Positions 9,026 through 19,632 of a stretch of 64,000 bases of DNA are shown here, piece after piece. Position numbers and translations under genes: made by a program. The stretch is from Chryseobacterium phosphatilyticum. GTDB taxonomy: Bacteria > Bacteroidota > Bacteroidia > Flavobacteriales > Weeksellaceae. Position 1 is the first letter of the stretch, and every line of letters begins with the position of its first letter. The stretch covers positions 930,001-994,000 of the forward strand of contig NZ_PPED02000001.1 of assembly GCF_002899825.2 (NCBI RefSeq), given 5' to 3'. Below the pieces are notes generated by a model. The model saw only the letters and a program-made list of their open reading frames with translations. It was not told the DNA's origin and made no database searches.

Positions 9026-10114
9026 CTATTTTTTAAACTCGGAAGGAGTTAAGCCGGTCACTTTTTTAAAAGTGGTATTAAAAGAGGTCTTGGAATTGAA
9101 ACCTGATTCATATGCGATTCCAAGAATGGAAAGTTTAGAATCATTTTGTTTCAGAAGTACTTTTGCATATTCTACCCTGAACTCGTTAACGTATTGGAAG
9201 AAATTCTTTTCAAAACCGGTATTGATCACGTAGGATAGTTGATGGGTAGAAACGGAGATCATGTCAGCCAATTTGATGAGATTCAACTCACTGTCTAGGT
9301 AGGGCTTGTGAAGCTCCATGGTATTTTCCAGCTGTGTTTTTATCTTTACCAGTTCTTCATCAGAAATGAGTTTTCGTTTTACTTCTTCTGTATCAGAATC
9401 TGCGTCGATAGAAATCAGCTCATTTCGCTGTTGCTCTTCCAAAGGATAAATTTCTTTCTGTTTCAGCGAATAATAAGCTACAAAGTAAATAACCACAAGA
9501 AAAACCGTGTTAATGAAAAAATTCAAAGATTTCGGATCATACAACAGATTGTAAATCACATAAATGATATTTACAATAAGAAGTACCAGAATAATATATT
9601 CCAGCCAATTCAGGTTAATCCCTTCAGTGTTGGATGAAAACTGCTGAATTTTCTTTTGATGTTTTCTGATAGTTATATAAGAAAGACCCGTGTAAAACAG
9701 TGCCTGAATCAAAATAAGAATAATACTGAGATATTCAAATGGCTTTTCATAGCCTAAAGCAATACACCAGAGAGTTATCAAAAATACCGTAGGAAGAAGA
9801 AAGTATTTGGTATCTGCAATTTTAAAAGTAAAGGAAGGGTTTGTAAAGAATAATACACTGAAATAAAAAAAGATTGGAGTAAGATATTGTATAAAGCGAA
9901 CGGGAAGCAAAGAATGAAATTCTATGGGTGAGTCTGTAACGAGAAATAGAATTTCGTCCAGCCAGAATGTAGACCACAAAAAGAGAAAAAGCCCAAACCA
10001 GAAGTTGGCCTTCTTATTTACTTTTAAAGGATTGGCCAAGGTCAGCAAAGACAGCAAAACCAATGAACCATAGATGAGTATCGCGATGAAACTGTTTAAT
10101 TCTGATGTGTTCAT
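9026..10114 (-). CDS. Membrane-anchored AraC-family transcription regulator (7TM + HTH)
   Basis: 362 residues. Seven hydrophobic segments fill residues 8 to about 222, then a cytoplasmic linker leads to an AraC-type DNA-binding domain (about 255-362) with LIKLADMISVSTHQLSYVIN, LGIAYESGFNSKTSFNTTFKK and VTGLTPSEFKK. This seven-transmembrane plus HTH_18 layout is frequent in Bacteroidota and suggests a sensor that acts on DNA from the membrane. It is transcribed toward the two SDR genes from about 160 bp upstream, which makes them candidate targets by position only. Confidence 0.9.
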   Translation of the reverse strand: MNTSELNSFIAILIYGSLVLLSLLTLANPLKVNKKANFWFGLFLFLWSTFWLDEILFLVTDSPIEFHSLLPVRFIQYLTPIFFYFSVLFFTNPSFTFKIADTKYFLLPTVFLITLWCIALGYEKPFEYLSIILILIQALFYTGLSYITIRKHQKKIQQFSSNTEGINLNWLEYIILVLLIVNIIYVIYNLLYDPKSLNFFINTVFLVVIYFVAYYSLKQKEIYPLEEQQRNELISIDADSDTEEVKRKLISDEELVKIKTQLENTMELHKPYLDSELNLIKLADMISVSTHQLSYVINTGFEKNFFQYVNEFRVEYAKVLLKQNDSKLSILGIAYESGFNSKTSFNTTFKKVTGLTPSEFKK

Positions 10115-10146
10115 TGGTTTTGATATTTTATAGTAAAAATAGTCTT

Positions 10147-10800
10147 TTATCCTATTCTTTTCCTTACAAATATTTCATAGGCCAGATAAATTAACGGAAG
10201 TGACATAATACCAATGTATATTCCGTTATTCATTGCCTGTTCGGGAGCATTCACAATAGCGTACAAAAGCCCCAGAAATGCACCTCCCAAATGGGCAGCA
10301 TGCCCGATATTATCGTGAGGTCTGGGATTCATCATCATATATACAGAATACCCGAAATAGACTAACCCGAAAATAAATCCGGGAATTGCAATCGGAATGA
10401 AGAACATATAAATTCCGCTATTGGGATATAATGCTATGGAAGCAAAAAGAATTCCTGAAACACCACCACTCGCTCCTACCGCAGAATACCAGGGTTGCTT
10501 TTGGTAAATATACAAGGAAAGAATATTTCCTAAAAGGATCGATCCAATATATACAATCAAAAAACCTATGTTTCCAAAATGCTGCATGACAATAGGTCCA
10601 AAGAAATATAAAGTCAGCATATTAAATACAAGGTGCATAATATCTGCGTGCAAAAATCCGGATGAAAGCAAACGGATGTATTCTTTCCGATGCAATATCG
10701 CCCCGACACTAAATTTATATTTCTCGGTAATCGCCGGGTTATTAAAAGCAATAAAGCTTATAATAGCTGTGGCTATAATACACAATATCAAGATATTCAT
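10147..10800 (-). CDS. Rhomboid family intramembrane serine protease
   Basis: 217 residues with six to seven membrane segments. The rhomboid signatures are HLVFNMLTLYFFG (about residues 56-68), the nucleophile motif GASGG (Ser111) and HAAHLGGAF (His170). The substrate is unknown. The ATG lies 5 bp after the parC stop codon, so the gene is likely cotranscribed with parC. Confidence 0.92.
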   Translation of the reverse strand: MNILILCIIATAIISFIAFNNPAITEKYKFSVGAILHRKEYIRLLSSGFLHADIMHLVFNMLTLYFFGPIVMQHFGNIGFLIVYIGSILLGNILSLYIYQKQPWYSAVGASGGVSGILFASIALYPNSGIYMFFIPIAIPGFIFGLVYFGYSVYMMMNPRPHDNIGHAAHLGGAFLGLLYAIVNAPEQAMNNGIYIGIMSLPLIYLAYEIFVRKRIG

Positions 10801-10805
10801 CTTAT

Positions 10806-13391
10806 TTAATTTTCAGGTTCATCACTTTGAAACAGATCCCCGATCATTCCTCCTTCATCATCAGAATCTCCTGTAGATTCAGGTTCTTCATATACTTCCG
10901 GTTCTTCTTCTACAGGTTCAGGAATTGTTATATTAATGGCTTTTACTTTGAATTTTGTGAATTGATTTCCAATCGCTTTTATTCCTTTTACTGCAATAAA
11001 TTCATCAATATTGACAGTTTCAGGTTCACGTTCTTTTCCTTTATCCTTTGCAAAAATAATTTCTGCAGTCACATCATTAGCAACAATCACATTTTCGATG
11101 AAAGATTTCGGATGTTCAGATGGCATGAAGGTTTGTACGTTCACCGTATTCTCCAATAAGAATCTTTTGATGAAATAAATATCTTTTTCCCCATCGTAGT
11201 AAATGCAGGTAATCGGCTGTGCAGGTCTCCATTTTTCCAGAACCAGGTACTCATCATCAAAACGGTTCCCCAGATCAAAAGAAACCAATTTGACTTCTCC
11301 ATTGGTATTAATCGTTAAGATTTTGTCATCACCTTTAAAGTTACCCAGCAAAGTTCCTCTTGCATCTGCATTCAATCTTCTTACCGTATCGTCAAACCAG
11401 ATTTTTCTTGGAGCCAGTGTAGAAACACCTTCTTCTTTCATATCTACTTTTTTTACCGCATACTTGGTCACCAGATTTCCTTTGGAATCACGTCCTTTGA
11501 TGGCAAGCTCTGAGAAATTGATTTCCATCTTATTCTTTCTGATCCTTGGATTGGGCTTTAAAAGTACAGTCACCGTTTCTGCTTCTCCGTTTGGATTTGC
11601 TGAAAAATAAAGTGTCTCAGACCCTTTTTTATCTGAAGCTAACGGATAGTCGGTATTTCTTGTCACCCCGGTCACAGAGAAACGTTTCATATAGTAGGGA
11701 CCTTCCCTGCCTTCACGATAGATCATATTATAGACCGTTCTTTTATCATTTTTCTTCCAGATTGCGACGTGGAGAATATCTTTTCCTACAAAGGTTTTAG
11801 CTTCCACTTTTACCACTTTCATGCTTCCGTCTTTTCTGAAAATAATGATATCATCAATATCAGAGCAATCAAAAAGATATTGATCTTTTCTAAGAGAAGT
11901 TCCAATGAAGCCTTCTTCAAAATTCGCATAGAATTTCTCATTGGCTACGGCTACTTTTGTAGCATCAATCGTATCAAATATTCTAAGTTCAGTTTTTCTC
12001 TGCTTATCTTTTCCGTATTTTTTCTGAATGTTTAAATAGTAATCAATGGCGTAGGCAATCAGATTCGCCAGATTATATTTTACCTGTTCTATTTTGCCTT
12101 CCAGAGCAGCTATATTCTCTTTAAACTTATCTAAATCAAATCGGGAAATCCTCTTGATTCTGATTTCTGTAAGCTTCAGGATATCTTCTTCTGTGACAGC
12201 TCTTAAAAGGTGTTTTGTATGAGGCTTTAATCCGGCGTCAATCGTTTTCAAAACATCTTCCCAGGTTTTTACTTCTTCAATGTCATGATAAATCCTGTTC
12301 TCGATGAAAATTCTTTCCAGAGAAGAAAAATGCCAGCTTTCCTGAAGTTCATGAAGTTCAATTTCCAGTTCTTTTTGAAGTAAAGAAACGGTATGATCCG
12401 TATTCATTTTCAAAATATCGGAAACATTCATAAACATTGGTTTATCTCCAACAATTACACATGCGTTCGGGGAAATGGTCACCTGGCAGTCTGTAAATGC
12501 ATATAATGCATCAATCGTTTTATCAGGGGAAACGTCATTATGAATATGAACAAGGATTTCTACTTTATCAGACGTGTTATCCTCAATTTTTTTGATTTTA
12601 ATTTTCCCTCTCTCATTAGCTTTTAAGATTGAATCAATCAGGTCACTTGTCGTTTTGGAGAATGGAAGCTCAGAAATTACCAACAAGTGCTTGTCAGTTT
12701 GGGTAATTTTTGCTCTGGCTCTTACTTTCCCGCCTCTGTGACCATCATTATATTCCGAAACATCAAGATAACCCGCGGTTAAAAAGTCCGGGAATATTTC
12801 AAACTTCTTTCCTTTCAGATGGGCTACAGAAGCATTAATCAATTCATTAAAGTTGTGTGGAAGGATTTTTGTGGAAAGTCCGACCCCAATTCCCTCTACT
12901 CCCTGGGTAAGAAGTAACGGAAATTTAACCGGTAAATCGATGGGTTCATTATTCCTACCATCATAGGATTTGGTCCAGTCAGTCGTTTTAGGATTAAAGA
13001 CCACTTCCAGAGCGAAAGGTGTCAGTCTTGCTTCAATATACCTTGCTGCTGCAGCTGAATCCCCGGTATAGATATTTCCCCAGTTTCCCTGGGTATCAAT
13101 CAGTAATTCTTTCTGCCCGATCTGTACCATGGCATCTGTAATGGAAGCATCACCATGAGGGTGATATTTCATAGTATTTCCTACGATATTGGCAACCTTA
13201 TTATAACGGCCATCCTCCAGTTCCCGCATAGAGTGCATGATTCTTCGTTGAACAGGCTTTAACCCGTCAAACACCGAAGGAATAGCCCTATCTAAAATTA
13301 CATAGGAAGCATAATCCAGAAACCAGTCTTTATAAAGACCTGAAACTTTCTTCAAGCTTTCACCTTCATGCGAATATTCTTCTGTCGTCAT
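10806..13391 (-). CDS. parC: DNA topoisomerase IV subunit A
   Basis: 861 residues. The GyrA/ParC breakage-reunion domain covers residues about 20-470, with the winged-helix segment YHPHGDASITDAMVQIG (76-92) and the active-site tyrosine in AAARYIEARL (Tyr118). A beta-pinwheel C-terminal domain is followed by an acidic tail (EEEPEVYEEPE). The ASITDA sequence in the quinolone region differs from the SSVYDA type usual for GyrA in this phylum, and the gene lies near parE, which supports ParC over GyrA. It decatenates daughter chromosomes. The rhomboid gene follows and a small membrane-protein gene lies 9 bp upstream. Confidence 0.93.
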   Translation of the reverse strand: MTTEEYSHEGESLKKVSGLYKDWFLDYASYVILDRAIPSVFDGLKPVQRRIMHSMRELEDGRYNKVANIVGNTMKYHPHGDASITDAMVQIGQKELLIDTQGNWGNIYTGDSAAAARYIEARLTPFALEVVFNPKTTDWTKSYDGRNNEPIDLPVKFPLLLTQGVEGIGVGLSTKILPHNFNELINASVAHLKGKKFEIFPDFLTAGYLDVSEYNDGHRGGKVRARAKITQTDKHLLVISELPFSKTTSDLIDSILKANERGKIKIKKIEDNTSDKVEILVHIHNDVSPDKTIDALYAFTDCQVTISPNACVIVGDKPMFMNVSDILKMNTDHTVSLLQKELEIELHELQESWHFSSLERIFIENRIYHDIEEVKTWEDVLKTIDAGLKPHTKHLLRAVTEEDILKLTEIRIKRISRFDLDKFKENIAALEGKIEQVKYNLANLIAYAIDYYLNIQKKYGKDKQRKTELRIFDTIDATKVAVANEKFYANFEEGFIGTSLRKDQYLFDCSDIDDIIIFRKDGSMKVVKVEAKTFVGKDILHVAIWKKNDKRTVYNMIYREGREGPYYMKRFSVTGVTRNTDYPLASDKKGSETLYFSANPNGEAETVTVLLKPNPRIRKNKMEINFSELAIKGRDSKGNLVTKYAVKKVDMKEEGVSTLAPRKIWFDDTVRRLNADARGTLLGNFKGDDKILTINTNGEVKLVSFDLGNRFDDEYLVLEKWRPAQPITCIYYDGEKDIYFIKRFLLENTVNVQTFMPSEHPKSFIENVIVANDVTAEIIFAKDKGKEREPETVNIDEFIAVKGIKAIGNQFTKFKVKAINITIPEPVEEEPEVYEEPESTGDSDDEGGMIGDLFQSDEPEN

Positions 13392-13400
13392 CTGTTTTTA

Positions 13401-13877
13401 CTATCTTTTTTTCTCTTTATTAGCTTTTACTACTTTATTCAGAGAGAGTTTTAAATCATTTACTTCTTTTCTGGTCAAGTAAGAAATCTGGTACTTTAAC
13501 ATGGTAGAACCATTGGTCTTACTTGAAACGGTCACATATAATCTTTTCATAAAGAAAATAGTGACCACATCATATTTTATGAGTTTATATTTAGGAAATT
13601 CATCATGAAGAGGCTTGTTTAAAAAGGGAATAATATTCCTGTTTTTGAAATTCAATGCTTCTCCATCACTATCATATTCAAAAATTTGCCGACCATTAAG
13701 ATGAAATACAATCAATAACAGAACAGGAATAATAATCATTAAATAACTTTCCTTTCCCACTGCCTTGAACCGGTATTCATTGGCTAAAAATCCGACTATA
13801 CCAAACACGACTACCATTATCAGTAGTGTGTTTATAAAATTATAAACTGATGCTTTGTTACGATTACTTAATCTCAT
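13401..13877 (-). CDS. Hypothetical membrane protein between parE and parC
   Basis: 158 residues with two transmembrane segments near the N-terminus (FINTLLIMVVVFGIVGFLA and YLMIIIPVLLLIVF), then a basic domain of about 90 residues ending in KVVKANKEKKR. I do not recognise a family. Its position between the two topoisomerase IV genes and close spacing to parC (9 bp) indicate cotranscription. A role in topoisomerase function should not be assumed. Confidence 0.75.
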   Translation of the reverse strand: MRLSNRNKASVYNFINTLLIMVVVFGIVGFLANEYRFKAVGKESYLMIIIPVLLLIVFHLNGRQIFEYDSDGEALNFKNRNIIPFLNKPLHDEFPKYKLIKYDVVTIFFMKRLYVTVSSKTNGSTMLKYQISYLTRKEVNDLKLSLNKVVKANKEKKR

Positions 13878-13957
13878 TTTGCTCTTTTGGTGTAAGTTTC
13901 GAAATACTTACTTTCTCCCAAAATGTGTTTTTATATATTTTTTCCAGTCTACATTTT

Positions 13958-15844
13958 TTAATTTTCAACTACATCAATGATTTCTTTTTTGTCAATATCA
14001 GTATCATCTTCCACAACCAGATTTTCGAGGATAAATACCTGTCTGTCGGGTGTGTTTTTTCCCATATAAAACTCCAGAAGCTGCTCGATGGTCTGATCTT
14101 TTCCTACCACCACAGGTTCTAAGCGGATATCTTTACCAATAAAGTGTTTAAATTCATCCGGAGAAATCTCTCCAAGTCCTTTAAATCGTGTAATCTCAGG
14201 GTTTCTACCCAATTCATTAAGAGCTTTTACTCTTTCTGTTTCTGAATAGCAGTATCTGGTTTCTTTCTTATTCCTTACCCTGAATAAAGGGGTCTGAAGA
14301 ATATAAAGATGTCCGTTTTTGATCAGATCAGGAAAGAATTGCAGAAAAAATGTAATCATCAACAGACGGATGTGCATTCCGTCGACATCGGCATCAGTTG
14401 CAATAATTACCTGATTATATCGTAGATCTTCCAAACTTTCTTCGATATTCAGGGCTGCCTGAAGAAGATTAAATTCTTCGTTTTCATATACGACTTTTTT
14501 CGTGAGGCCATAGCAGTTCAAAGGCTTACCTTTTAATGAAAAAACAGCCTGTGTTTCCACATCTCTGGATTTTGTGATAGATCCGGATGCAGAATCTCCT
14601 TCGGTAATGAAAATTTGTGTATCTCCTTTTCTTTCGGCTTTCTGGTCGTTATAATGTTGTCTGCAATCACGCAGCTTTTTATTGTGAAGAGATACTTTTT
14701 TTGCTCTTTCTCTTGCCAATTTCTGGATTCCGGAAAGTTCTTTTCTTTCTCTTTCAGAGATCAAAATCTTTCTTTGTATAGCTTCAGCTATTTCCGGATT
14801 TTTATGCAGGAAATTATCCAGTTTACTTTTAAGAAAATCGATAATAAAGGTTCTCACGGTAGGTCCGTTTGGTCCCATATCATTAGATCCCAGTTTGGTT
14901 TTGGTCTGAGATTCAAAAACCGGTTCTTCTACATTGATGGAAATTGCAGCAATAATTGATTTTCTAATATCTGAAGCATCAAAAGTCTTATTAAAAAACT
15001 CACGAATCGTCTTCACATAGGCTTCACGAAAAGCATTAAGATGCGTTCCTCCTTGTGTAGTATTCTGTCCGTTAACGAATGAGAAATAGGTTTCAGTCTG
15101 TGATTTATCAGAGTGGGTAATAGCCAGCTCGATATCGTCACCTTTCAAATGAACAATCGGATAAAGAATATCGCTTTCCAGTTCTTCTTCCAAAAGGTCT
15201 TTAAGACCATTTTCAGAAAAATAGGTTTCCCCGTTAAAAATAATTTTCAATCCCGGATTCAGGTAAGCATAGTTACGGAGCATCCTTTCGATGTATTCTT
15301 TTCTATACTTAAAATGAAGAAATATGTCACCATCAGGAATAAAGGAGATTTCTGTTCCGTTTCTGTCTGAAGTTTCTTTTTCATCGAAATTTTCAGTGAT
15401 AATTCCCCGGGAAAACTCTGCTACTTTCATTTTGCCGTCACGGAAAGAACGCACTTTGAAGTACTCTGAAAGAGCGTTCACTGCTTTCGTACCAACCCCG
15501 TTCAGACCGACCGACTTTTTGAAGGCTTTGCTGTCGTATTTACCTCCGGTATTCATTTTGGATACAGCATCTACCATTTTCCCCAGTGGAATTCCACGAC
15601 CAAAGTCACGGATAGTAACTTTACCATCGTCCAGTTTTATTTCAATTCTTTTACCGGATCTCATCCTGAACTCATCAATTGAGTTATCCAGAATTTCTTT
15701 AAGTAAAATGTAAATACCATCATCAGCTGAAGAACCATCACCAAGCTTCCCGATATACATTCCGGGGCGCAAACGGATGTGTTCCTGCCAATCGAGGGTT
15801 CTGATATTATCTTCTGAGTAGGTTGGATTTATTTCTTGTGACAT
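13958..15844 (-). CDS. parE: DNA topoisomerase IV subunit B
   Basis: 628 residues from the ATG at 15844 ([13 protein letters not shown]); an ATG at 15859 would add five residues. It has a GHKL ATPase with [18 protein letters not shown] and [14 protein letters not shown], then the transducer domain, and a TOPRIM domain with [10 protein letters not shown] (about 414) and DADVDGMH (about 484). The start [11 protein letters not shown] and the short length distinguish it from GyrB. It forms the ATP-driven half of topoisomerase IV with ParC. Two overlapping TAnnTTTG boxes lie just upstream. Confidence 0.93.
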   Translation of the reverse strand: MSQEINPTYSEDNIRTLDWQEHIRLRPGMYIGKLGDGSSADDGIYILLKEILDNSIDEFRMRSGKRIEIKLDDGKVTIRDFGRGIPLGKMVDAVSKMNTGGKYDSKAFKKSVGLNGVGTKAVNALSEYFKVRSFRDGKMKVAEFSRGIITENFDEKETSDRNGTEISFIPDGDIFLHFKYRKEYIERMLRNYAYLNPGLKIIFNGETYFSENGLKDLLEEELESDILYPIVHLKGDDIELAITHSDKSQTETYFSFVNGQNTTQGGTHLNAFREAYVKTIREFFNKTFDASDIRKSIIAAISINVEEPVFESQTKTKLGSNDMGPNGPTVRTFIIDFLKSKLDNFLHKNPEIAEAIQRKILISERERKELSGIQKLARERAKKVSLHNKKLRDCRQHYNDQKAERKGDTQIFITEGDSASGSITKSRDVETQAVFSLKGKPLNCYGLTKKVVYENEEFNLLQAALNIEESLEDLRYNQVIIATDADVDGMHIRLLMITFFLQFFPDLIKNGHLYILQTPLFRVRNKKETRYCYSETERVKALNELGRNPEITRFKGLGEISPDEFKHFIGKDIRLEPVVVGKDQTIEQLLEFYMGKNTPDRQVFILENLVVEDDTDIDKKEIIDVVEN

Positions 15845-15856
15845 ATATGATTTCAG

Positions 15857-15872
15857 CAAACATACAAAAGTA
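15857..15872 (-). promoter_or_regulatory. Two adjacent -7 boxes for parE
   Basis: On the minus strand TACTTTTG (15872-15865) runs directly into TATGTTTG (15864-15857). Either would give a very short leader before the ATG at 15844. Confidence 0.55.
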
Positions 15873-15933
15873 CGAAATTGTCTAAAAATATCCGAATTTT
15901 TTCCATTTGATTTTTAGTATTTCCTCTGATATA

Positions 15934-15964
15934 TTGCATTATTATTTTTCAAAGCATATCTTTA
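15934..15964 (+). promoter_or_regulatory. Promoter for the sensor kinase gene
   Basis: TTG at 15934-15936 (-33) and TATCTTTA at 15957-15964 (-7, one mismatch to TAnnTTTG) are 20 bp apart, which suits the Bacteroidota consensus. The predicted start is about 15 nt before the GTG. Confidence 0.5.
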
Positions 15965-15983
15965 CATTATTATTCAATAATAC

Positions 15984-18932
15984 GTGAAAAATTTATCTGT
16001 TTCTCTAATAAATATTTATTTTTTTCTTTTATCTTCAATATTTTACGCTCAGATTCCCGGGTTGGTAAATTATAGTGAAGAAGAAGGATTGAATAGTTCG
16101 TACACCTACACCTTAAGCCAGGATATGAATGGTTTTATCTGGGTTGGAAGCGATAATGGACTATTCCGGTTTGACGGAAAAGAATTCAAGCAGTACAATA
16201 AAAAGAACGGTTTGAAAAATATTGAAGTACTATCTAGTCACCAATTATCCAATGGTGAAATTTTCATTGTCTCTTTTTTAAATGATTTTGCTTATTTGAA
16301 AGACGGCATAATTGTTAATTCCGATGTAAACAAAGAACTTAAAAAAATACATTTCGAACATAATCCCAGTGTTTATATTCACCAGGATGCAATCTATATG
16401 TATGCAACCGGCGATCCTAAGAATATTTATATGTACAGAAACGGGAAGGTACATACAATTCCGATATCCATTAGCAACAGCAGATCACCTGACATGTATA
16501 CCTTTTCCTTTGACCTTTCTAACCACCTGCTTTACTTCTCTGATAAAAATATAAAAAAGAATATTGAAGCGTATGATATAATTACAAAAAAGAAAACATC
16601 CTGTAATATTTCATTAGAGAAATACACAATGGTATACAGGAAAGATGATTATTATATTTTTAAAAACAAAGGAAAAATTGATATTTATAAGCTATACAAT
16701 AAGTTTACCTTTAAAAAAATTCAGACTTATTTCACTAATGAGAAAATTCAGCATGTACTGGTAGACAATAATTACGGTATTTGGCTATGTCTGGAAGATG
16801 GCGGTGTACTGCACTTCAAACAAACCTTACTGGACAACCGGAAGCTTTCTGACCCGATCAAATTTCTGGACAAGTATGTCATCAACAGTATTCTGGTAGA
16901 TCGTGATAATAATATCTGGTTTTCTACCCAAAACAACGGAATTTATTTTATAACCGAAAGATTCCTTAAAAGCTATATGCATTTGCCGATCAAAAATAAT
17001 TCGTCTTATATTACGGCTATAGCCAAAAATGACAGTGGTGTTTTTTTAGGATATAATGAAGCAAAAAGTGGCATATACAATGCCAATATTATAAAGGATA
17101 TCACTTTTGAAGAAAACAGAAAAATAGAGCATAAAGCAATATTTTCAGAAGGAAACACGGTGATCTTTGGCTTAAGCAGGAGTATTATACAATACAACAC
17201 AACGACTCATCAAAAGTATATTTTAAATTCTGGAGATTATAATCCGAAAAATGTCCTGCCCTATACCAGGGGATCTGCATTAATCTGCTCAAGCGCGGGT
17301 CTGGCTGCTTATAATTACAGTACTCATCGATATTCCCCAATATTGCAGCAGGAAAGAATATATACAGCCCTGCTCTATGATAGCGACAGCCTTTTTGCAG
17401 GAAGTTTTAAAGACCTGTACAAACTGGACGTAAAAACAAAAAAGAAAACCTTATTCCTGGAAGGCTATTATTTTACAGACATTAAAAAATTAAAACATAA
17501 TGTATATGTAGGAGCTACCAATTTGAATGGAATTATTCTTTTCAGCAATAACAAAGTCCTCAAAACAATAGCACAAAGCAATGGTCTTCTGACCAGCCAG
17601 ATCAAAAAAATAGAGGTAGAAAATGAAAATGTGTTCTGGGCAAGTACCAATTCGGGAGTAAGCAGAATTGAAATCCGGGGAACAGATCTAAAAATAAATA
17701 ACTTCACACAAACTGACGGTTTGCCTTCCAACGTTGTGGCGGGATGTGTAATCAAAGGAGATACGCTCTTTGCCGGAACTTCAAAAGGCTTGGGAATACT
17801 TTCGATCAGAGATTTATTATCGCAACAAAAATTCATTAACAAAAGGGTTATCATTAACTCTGTTACCATCGGCAATCGGGAATTTTTCAATGTAAAACAA
17901 AAACTTACCGGCCAGACTCCAAATAACAACATCATATTTAACCTGAGCTTCCCGGACTATGCCTCGCAGGGGAAAATAAGTTATAAATATAAAATTGAAG
18001 GCCTGAATAATCATTGGGAAACCAGCAGTTCTCCAAAGATCATACTGAATGCTATTCCTCCGGGAGTGTATACCTTTAAAGTATTCGGGATAGGCTATAA
18101 CGGAAAGCAATCATATGCTTCTTCGGATGTTAGTTTTGAAATTGAACCCAAGTTCTGGCAAACTTGGTGGTTTAAGTTCTTAATGATCATTCTGGGAGCT
18201 TCTGTACTATGTATTTTAATTACTTTGTATTTTCAGAAGAAAAGAAATAAGAAACTGGAAACTCTTTATTATGAAAAGAAGATTGCAGAGCTGGAACTGC
18301 AGGCCATAAAAGCACAGATCAATCCTCATTTCATCTACAACTGTCTCAATTCTATACAATTTTTATTATATAAAAAAGATTATGCAGAAACAGAAAATTA
18401 TCTGGATGTTTTTTCGCAGATGATCAGAAAAACATTGCATTATTCTGAAAAAACATTTATGCCTATACAGGAAGAAATAGAATACCTGTCTCTTTATCTG
18501 AATATGGAGAAACTCCGTTTAAAAGAGCAATTCGATTATTCAATACATGTATCCGAAACGGTGGATAAAAGCTGGACCATTCCTTCTTTACTGATACAAC
18601 CTTTTGTCGAAAATGCAATAAAACATGGTATTTCAAAATTATCAGACCGAAAGGGAGAAATAGATATCCGGTTTGATTATATGGATACATCACTGTGTAT
18701 AAGTATTGAGGATAACGGAAACGGAATAAACAACAAAGATCAAACAAGTATAAAATCCGGTTCTTTTGGGGTAAAATTATCTCAAAAAAGAATTGAAACA
18801 TTTAAACAACTTTTTGAGACTAATATAACTTTAGTTATCAACAACCTTTCTGAAGAAAAAGAAAAACAAGGAACACAAATTAAACTTTATATTACTCCTT
18901 ATGAAAACCAAAATACAAGCCTGCATCATTGA
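15984..18932 (+). CDS. Propeller-sensor histidine kinase (Reg_prop + Y_Y_Y + LytS-type)
   Basis: 982 residues starting with GTG. A signal peptide (IYFFLLSSIFYAQ) leads to a periplasmic beta-propeller sensor (about 25-640) with repeats such as MNGFIWVGSDNGLFRFDG and NNIWFSTQNNGIYF. A Y_Y_Y domain (about 645-710), one transmembrane helix (about 728-750) and a His_kinase domain follow. The phosphorylatable histidine is in QINPHFIYNCLNS (about 781), with LLIQPFVENAIKHG and IEDNGNGI of the ATPase. This is the HTCS-like layout with the regulator on a separate protein. It overlaps the next gene, a LytTR regulator, by 32 bp. The ligand is unknown. Confidence 0.9.
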   Translation: MKNLSVSLINIYFFLLSSIFYAQIPGLVNYSEEEGLNSSYTYTLSQDMNGFIWVGSDNGLFRFDGKEFKQYNKKNGLKNIEVLSSHQLSNGEIFIVSFLNDFAYLKDGIIVNSDVNKELKKIHFEHNPSVYIHQDAIYMYATGDPKNIYMYRNGKVHTIPISISNSRSPDMYTFSFDLSNHLLYFSDKNIKKNIEAYDIITKKKTSCNISLEKYTMVYRKDDYYIFKNKGKIDIYKLYNKFTFKKIQTYFTNEKIQHVLVDNNYGIWLCLEDGGVLHFKQTLLDNRKLSDPIKFLDKYVINSILVDRDNNIWFSTQNNGIYFITERFLKSYMHLPIKNNSSYITAIAKNDSGVFLGYNEAKSGIYNANIIKDITFEENRKIEHKAIFSEGNTVIFGLSRSIIQYNTTTHQKYILNSGDYNPKNVLPYTRGSALICSSAGLAAYNYSTHRYSPILQQERIYTALLYDSDSLFAGSFKDLYKLDVKTKKKTLFLEGYYFTDIKKLKHNVYVGATNLNGIILFSNNKVLKTIAQSNGLLTSQIKKIEVENENVFWASTNSGVSRIEIRGTDLKINNFTQTDGLPSNVVAGCVIKGDTLFAGTSKGLGILSIRDLLSQQKFINKRVIINSVTIGNREFFNVKQKLTGQTPNNNIIFNLSFPDYASQGKISYKYKIEGLNNHWETSSSPKIILNAIPPGVYTFKVFGIGYNGKQSYASSDVSFEIEPKFWQTWWFKFLMIILGASVLCILITLYFQKKRNKKLETLYYEKKIAELELQAIKAQINPHFIYNCLNSIQFLLYKKDYAETENYLDVFSQMIRKTLHYSEKTFMPIQEEIEYLSLYLNMEKLRLKEQFDYSIHVSETVDKSWTIPSLLIQPFVENAIKHGISKLSDRKGEIDIRFDYMDTSLCISIEDNGNGINNKDQTSIKSGSFGVKLSQKRIETFKQLFETNITLVINNLSEEKEKQGTQIKLYITPYENQNTSLHH

Positions 18933-19632
18933 TGATGAACAAGACGGTAGGGATTATATTGCTCTCTTATTGCAAAACGAGTTTCCGGAAATTGAGATTG
19001 TATTTCAGGCAACAAGTATAGAGGAAGCTTATATTTATCTTTCCAAGAACTCACCGGGTATCCTTTTTCTGGATATCCAGCTCAAGGATGGGACAGCTTT
19101 CGATCTGTTATCAAAATTCAAATTACTGGATTCTCAGATTATTTTTATTACTGCATTTGAAAATTTTGCAATCCAGGCGATTAAAAATGGTGCTGCAGAC
19201 TATCTTTTGAAACCCATCAAAAAAATAGATTTTATCATTGCTGTTAATAAGACCTTAGAAAATATTAAAAAAAACAAGATAATCCCTGCAGGTTCTTCGA
19301 AGAAAAATAAAATTAGCCTTCCGACTCTGCAAGGTTTTAAATTAACAGATATCGGTGATATCATACGATGTGAGGCAGATTCCAGCTATACTACATTCTA
19401 CCTTACAGACAAAACCAAAATTATCGTTTCCAAAACACTCCATGAATTTGAAGAACTCCTTACAGATTATAATTTTTTCAGAATACATCATAAACATCTC
19501 ATTAATCTTAGCCATCTTAAAGAATACATCAAAGGAAAGGGAGGTCAGGTGATTATGACGGACAACTCTGTGCTGGATGTTTCAGTTCGTAAAAAAAATG
19601 ATTTTTTATCCAACATAGAACAAATGGATTAA
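18901..19632 (+). CDS. LytTR-family response regulator
   Basis: 243 residues. The receiver domain (1-125) has the acidic pocket DDEQD near residue 12, the phospho-acceptor Asp58 in LFLDIQLKDG and the K of LLKPIKK. A LytTR DNA-binding domain (about 140-240) has IRCEADSSYTTFYL, FRIHHKHLINL and the closing DVSVRKKNDFL. The ATG lies inside the end of the kinase gene, so the pair is coupled. Targets are unknown; the exported protein gene at 19851 is the nearest downstream gene, on the same strand, but has a 218-bp gap. Confidence 0.93.
   Translation: MKTKIQACIIDDEQDGRDYIALLLQNEFPEIEIVFQATSIEEAYIYLSKNSPGILFLDIQLKDGTAFDLLSKFKLLDSQIIFITAFENFAIQAIKNGAADYLLKPIKKIDFIIAVNKTLENIKKNKIIPAGSSKKNKISLPTLQGFKLTDIGDIIRCEADSSYTTFYLTDKTKIIVSKTLHEFEELLTDYNFFRIHHKHLINLSHLKEYIKGKGGQVIMTDNSVLDVSVRKKNDFLSNIEQMD

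Noticed and set aside
10827..12035. Several plus-strand ORFs of 80-135 codons inside parC
   Set aside because: They are antisense shadows with low-complexity Phe/Tyr/Ser-rich translations and no family motif.
10806..15844. Annotation as DNA gyrase (gyrA/gyrB)
   Set aside because: The A subunit has DASITDA where GyrA of this phylum is expected to have a SSVYDA-type motif, the B subunit starts with [11 protein letters not shown], and the two genes are close together as in topoisomerase IV loci.
17468..18801. Minus-strand ORFs of 97-155 codons inside the sensor kinase gene
   Set aside because: They are antisense to conserved kinase domains, and their translations have no recognisable motif.
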